DNA of 7,037 nt from an uncultured Thermoleophilia bacterium (lineage in GTDB: Bacteria; Actinomycetota; Thermoleophilia; UBA2241). Where the stretch lies: contig CAIWHY010000051.1 of assembly GCA_903912585.1 (NCBI GenBank), forward strand, positions 1 through 7,037, read 5' to 3'. This document shows, piece after piece, positions 6,071-7,037 of this stretch (its first letter is position 1; each line of letters starts with the position of its first letter). The translations under genes and the position numbers were made by a program. The notes below the pieces were generated by a model, which saw only the letters and a list, made by a program, of their open reading frames with translations, did not search any database and was not told the origin of the DNA.

Positions 6071-6495
6071 TGCCGCTCACCAACCGCGGACGCGCGATCC
6101 TCAGCCGCGTGCCCGGCGGCACGCTGCAGAGCACCGTCGGCGTCGGCTGCGAGATCGTGCGCCACGAGGAGCTCTGCGTGGGCTGCGGCAAGTGCGCCAC
6201 CAACTGCCCCTCGGGCGCCTCCGAGCGCAGCGAGACCTTCGACGTGTACCAGCTTCTGGACGCGCCGGCCGGCAGCCGCCGCGGCGCGCTCGGCGACGCG
6301 CTCCGGCGCATCATGAAGCACGCGCCCGACGGCCTCGTCGAGGTGCCGGCGCGCGTGACCGTGCTGCGCACGATCGCCTACGACGGCGAGAAGTGCCTCG
6401 GCTGCGGCACCTGCGCGCGCGGCTGCCCGGCCGACGCCATCGAGGCGCGGCCGCCGAAGGCGGACGCCGCGCCGGCCGCGGAGATGCGCGCATGA
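6070..6495 (+). CDS. Ferredoxin-like protein with two widely spaced [4Fe-4S] motifs (possible HdrC substitute)
   Basis: The 141-residue cytoplasmic protein has two full CxxCxxCxxxCP motifs: Cys36/39/42/46 and Cys109/112/115/119. Each should bind one [4Fe-4S] cluster. The 62 residues between them are far longer than in ordinary 2[4Fe-4S] ferredoxins and contain a probable helix (about 72-84). Another Cys is at 27. The C-terminal tail is Ala-rich. In canonical Hdr complexes HdrC, also a two-cluster protein, wires HdrA to HdrB; no HdrC gene is seen here, so this protein may fill that role or dock to the second HdrA (inference). The start overlaps the mvhD stop by 1 nt, with GAGGGGGG at 6055-6062 at good spacing; the stop overlaps the next start by 4 nt (ATGA). 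Iron-sulfur binding is firm, the precise partner unknown. Confidence 0.88.
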   Translation: MPLTNRGRAILSRVPGGTLQSTVGVGCEIVRHEELCVGCGKCATNCPSGASERSETFDVYQLLDAPAGSRRGALGDALRRIMKHAPDGLVEVPARVTVLRTIAYDGEKCLGCGTCARGCPADAIEARPPKADAAPAAEMRA

Positions 6496-7037
6496 GCGCC
6501 GGCAACGGCGGCAAGCAACTCGCCGCGGAGCGGCCGCTCGTGCTCCTCTGCGAGTGCGCCGGCACGATGAAGAACATCGACTTCGAGCGGCTCGAGACGC
6601 GCGCCGGCCTGCACGCCGACACGCGGCGCGGCACGCACTGGTGCAGCCGCGAGGGCCAGGCCCAGCTGCTCGAGCTCATGGAGGCCGGGGACGGGCGCCC
6701 GCTCGTCTTCGCCGGCTGCTCGGCGGACTTCGCCGCGCGCCGCTTCCACAAGCTGCTCACGCGCGGCCTGCAGATGGAGATCGCCGACATCCGCGAGGGC
6801 TGCAGCTGGGTGCACGGCGAGGACGTGGACGCGGTGACCGACAAGGCCGCCCGCGTCGTCGACTCGTCGATCGCCTACCCTGACGCGCCGGCCGACACGG
6901 TGAGCTACGCCGAACGCAAGGACACCGTCGTGGTCATCGGCGGCGGCGTGGCCGGCACGCAGGCCGCCGTGGAGCTCGCCCAGATGGGCCACAAGGTCGA
7001 GCTCATCGAGCGGCGACCGTTCCTCGGCGGCCGCGCC
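6492..7037 (+). CDS. hdrA: Second HdrA-like flavoprotein, N-terminal part (gene continues past right edge)
   Basis: The 182 residues visible match the N-terminal region of HdrA. A [4Fe-4S] domain carries Cys20/Cys22 (CECAGT), Cys51 (WCSREGQ), Cys76 (GCSADF) and Cys104 (REGCSWVH). An FAD Rossmann fold follows, with GGGVAG (150-155), an acidic ribose-binding end (ELIER, 170-174) and FLGGRA at the edge. The N-terminal domain is of the same kind as in the first HdrA but clearly diverged (CAGT in place of CGGN), so this is a paralogue, not a recent duplicate. HdrA, QmoA/QmoB-type or fused forms share this start, and the missing C-terminus is needed to tell them apart. GGAG at 6480-6483 precedes the ATG, which overlaps the ferredoxin-like stop by 4 nt. 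It belongs to the same transcript and probably to the same or a linked complex. Confidence 0.9.
   Translation, partial: MSAGNGGKQLAAERPLVLLCECAGTMKNIDFERLETRAGLHADTRRGTHWCSREGQAQLLELMEAGDGRPLVFAGCSADFAARRFHKLLTRGLQMEIADIREGCSWVHGEDVDAVTDKAARVVDSSIAYPDAPADTVSYAERKDTVVVIGGGVAGTQAAVELAQMGHKVELIERRPFLGGRA

Noticed and set aside
2513..6810. DNA repeat shared by the two hdrA genes around the REGCS codons (about 16 identical bases)
   Set aside because: It is explained by conserved residues plus shared GC-rich codon choice; flanks diverge at once.

Overview
The window is high-GC bacterial DNA. A canonical hemE, Shine-Dalgarno-led starts and a sigma70-like -10 box argue for a bacterium. An iron-sulfur- and flavin-rich Hdr operon argues for an anaerobic or facultatively anaerobic lifestyle. 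The phylum cannot be fixed from the sequence alone. Anaerobic Actinobacteria of the Coriobacteriia type, or a deltaproteobacterium-like lineage, are guesses only.

Left part (1-800, minus strand): the 5' portion of hemE (uroporphyrinogen decarboxylase) runs off the left edge. Upstream of it, in the same orientation, is a small gene for an 80-residue cysteine-rich, probably zinc-binding protein of unknown function. A GC-rich hairpin, probably a terminator, separates the two. A possible extended -10 promoter for hemE follows it directly.

Middle (801-1263): a divergent intergenic region of 463 bp. It holds several strong inverted repeats, one good plus-strand -10 box (TATACT), and about 250 nt of likely 5' leader. 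The leader can fold into a row of hairpins, including a three-way junction with a cUACGg tetraloop. Its last 80 nt are unusually AT-rich for this window.

Right part (1264-7037, plus strand): one tight operon whose five genes overlap by 1 or 4 nt. The order is hdrB-like, a 1118-residue hdrA with a complete GltD/NfnB-type NAD(P)H:flavin oxidoreductase embedded inside it, mvhD-like, a two-cluster ferredoxin-like protein, and a second hdrA-like gene cut by the right edge. No hydrogenase, formate dehydrogenase or typical HdrC gene is present in the window.

Working model (inference): NADPH, or NADH, delivers electrons through the embedded GltD module to the HdrA flavin. From there they pass to ferredoxin and, via HdrB, MvhD or the second HdrA, to a second partner. 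This would be a cis-encoded NAD(P)H-dependent electron-bifurcating or confurcating Hdr complex. The natural substrate of its HdrB is unknown. That HdrB has His in place of one expected Cys of its second non-cubane cluster.
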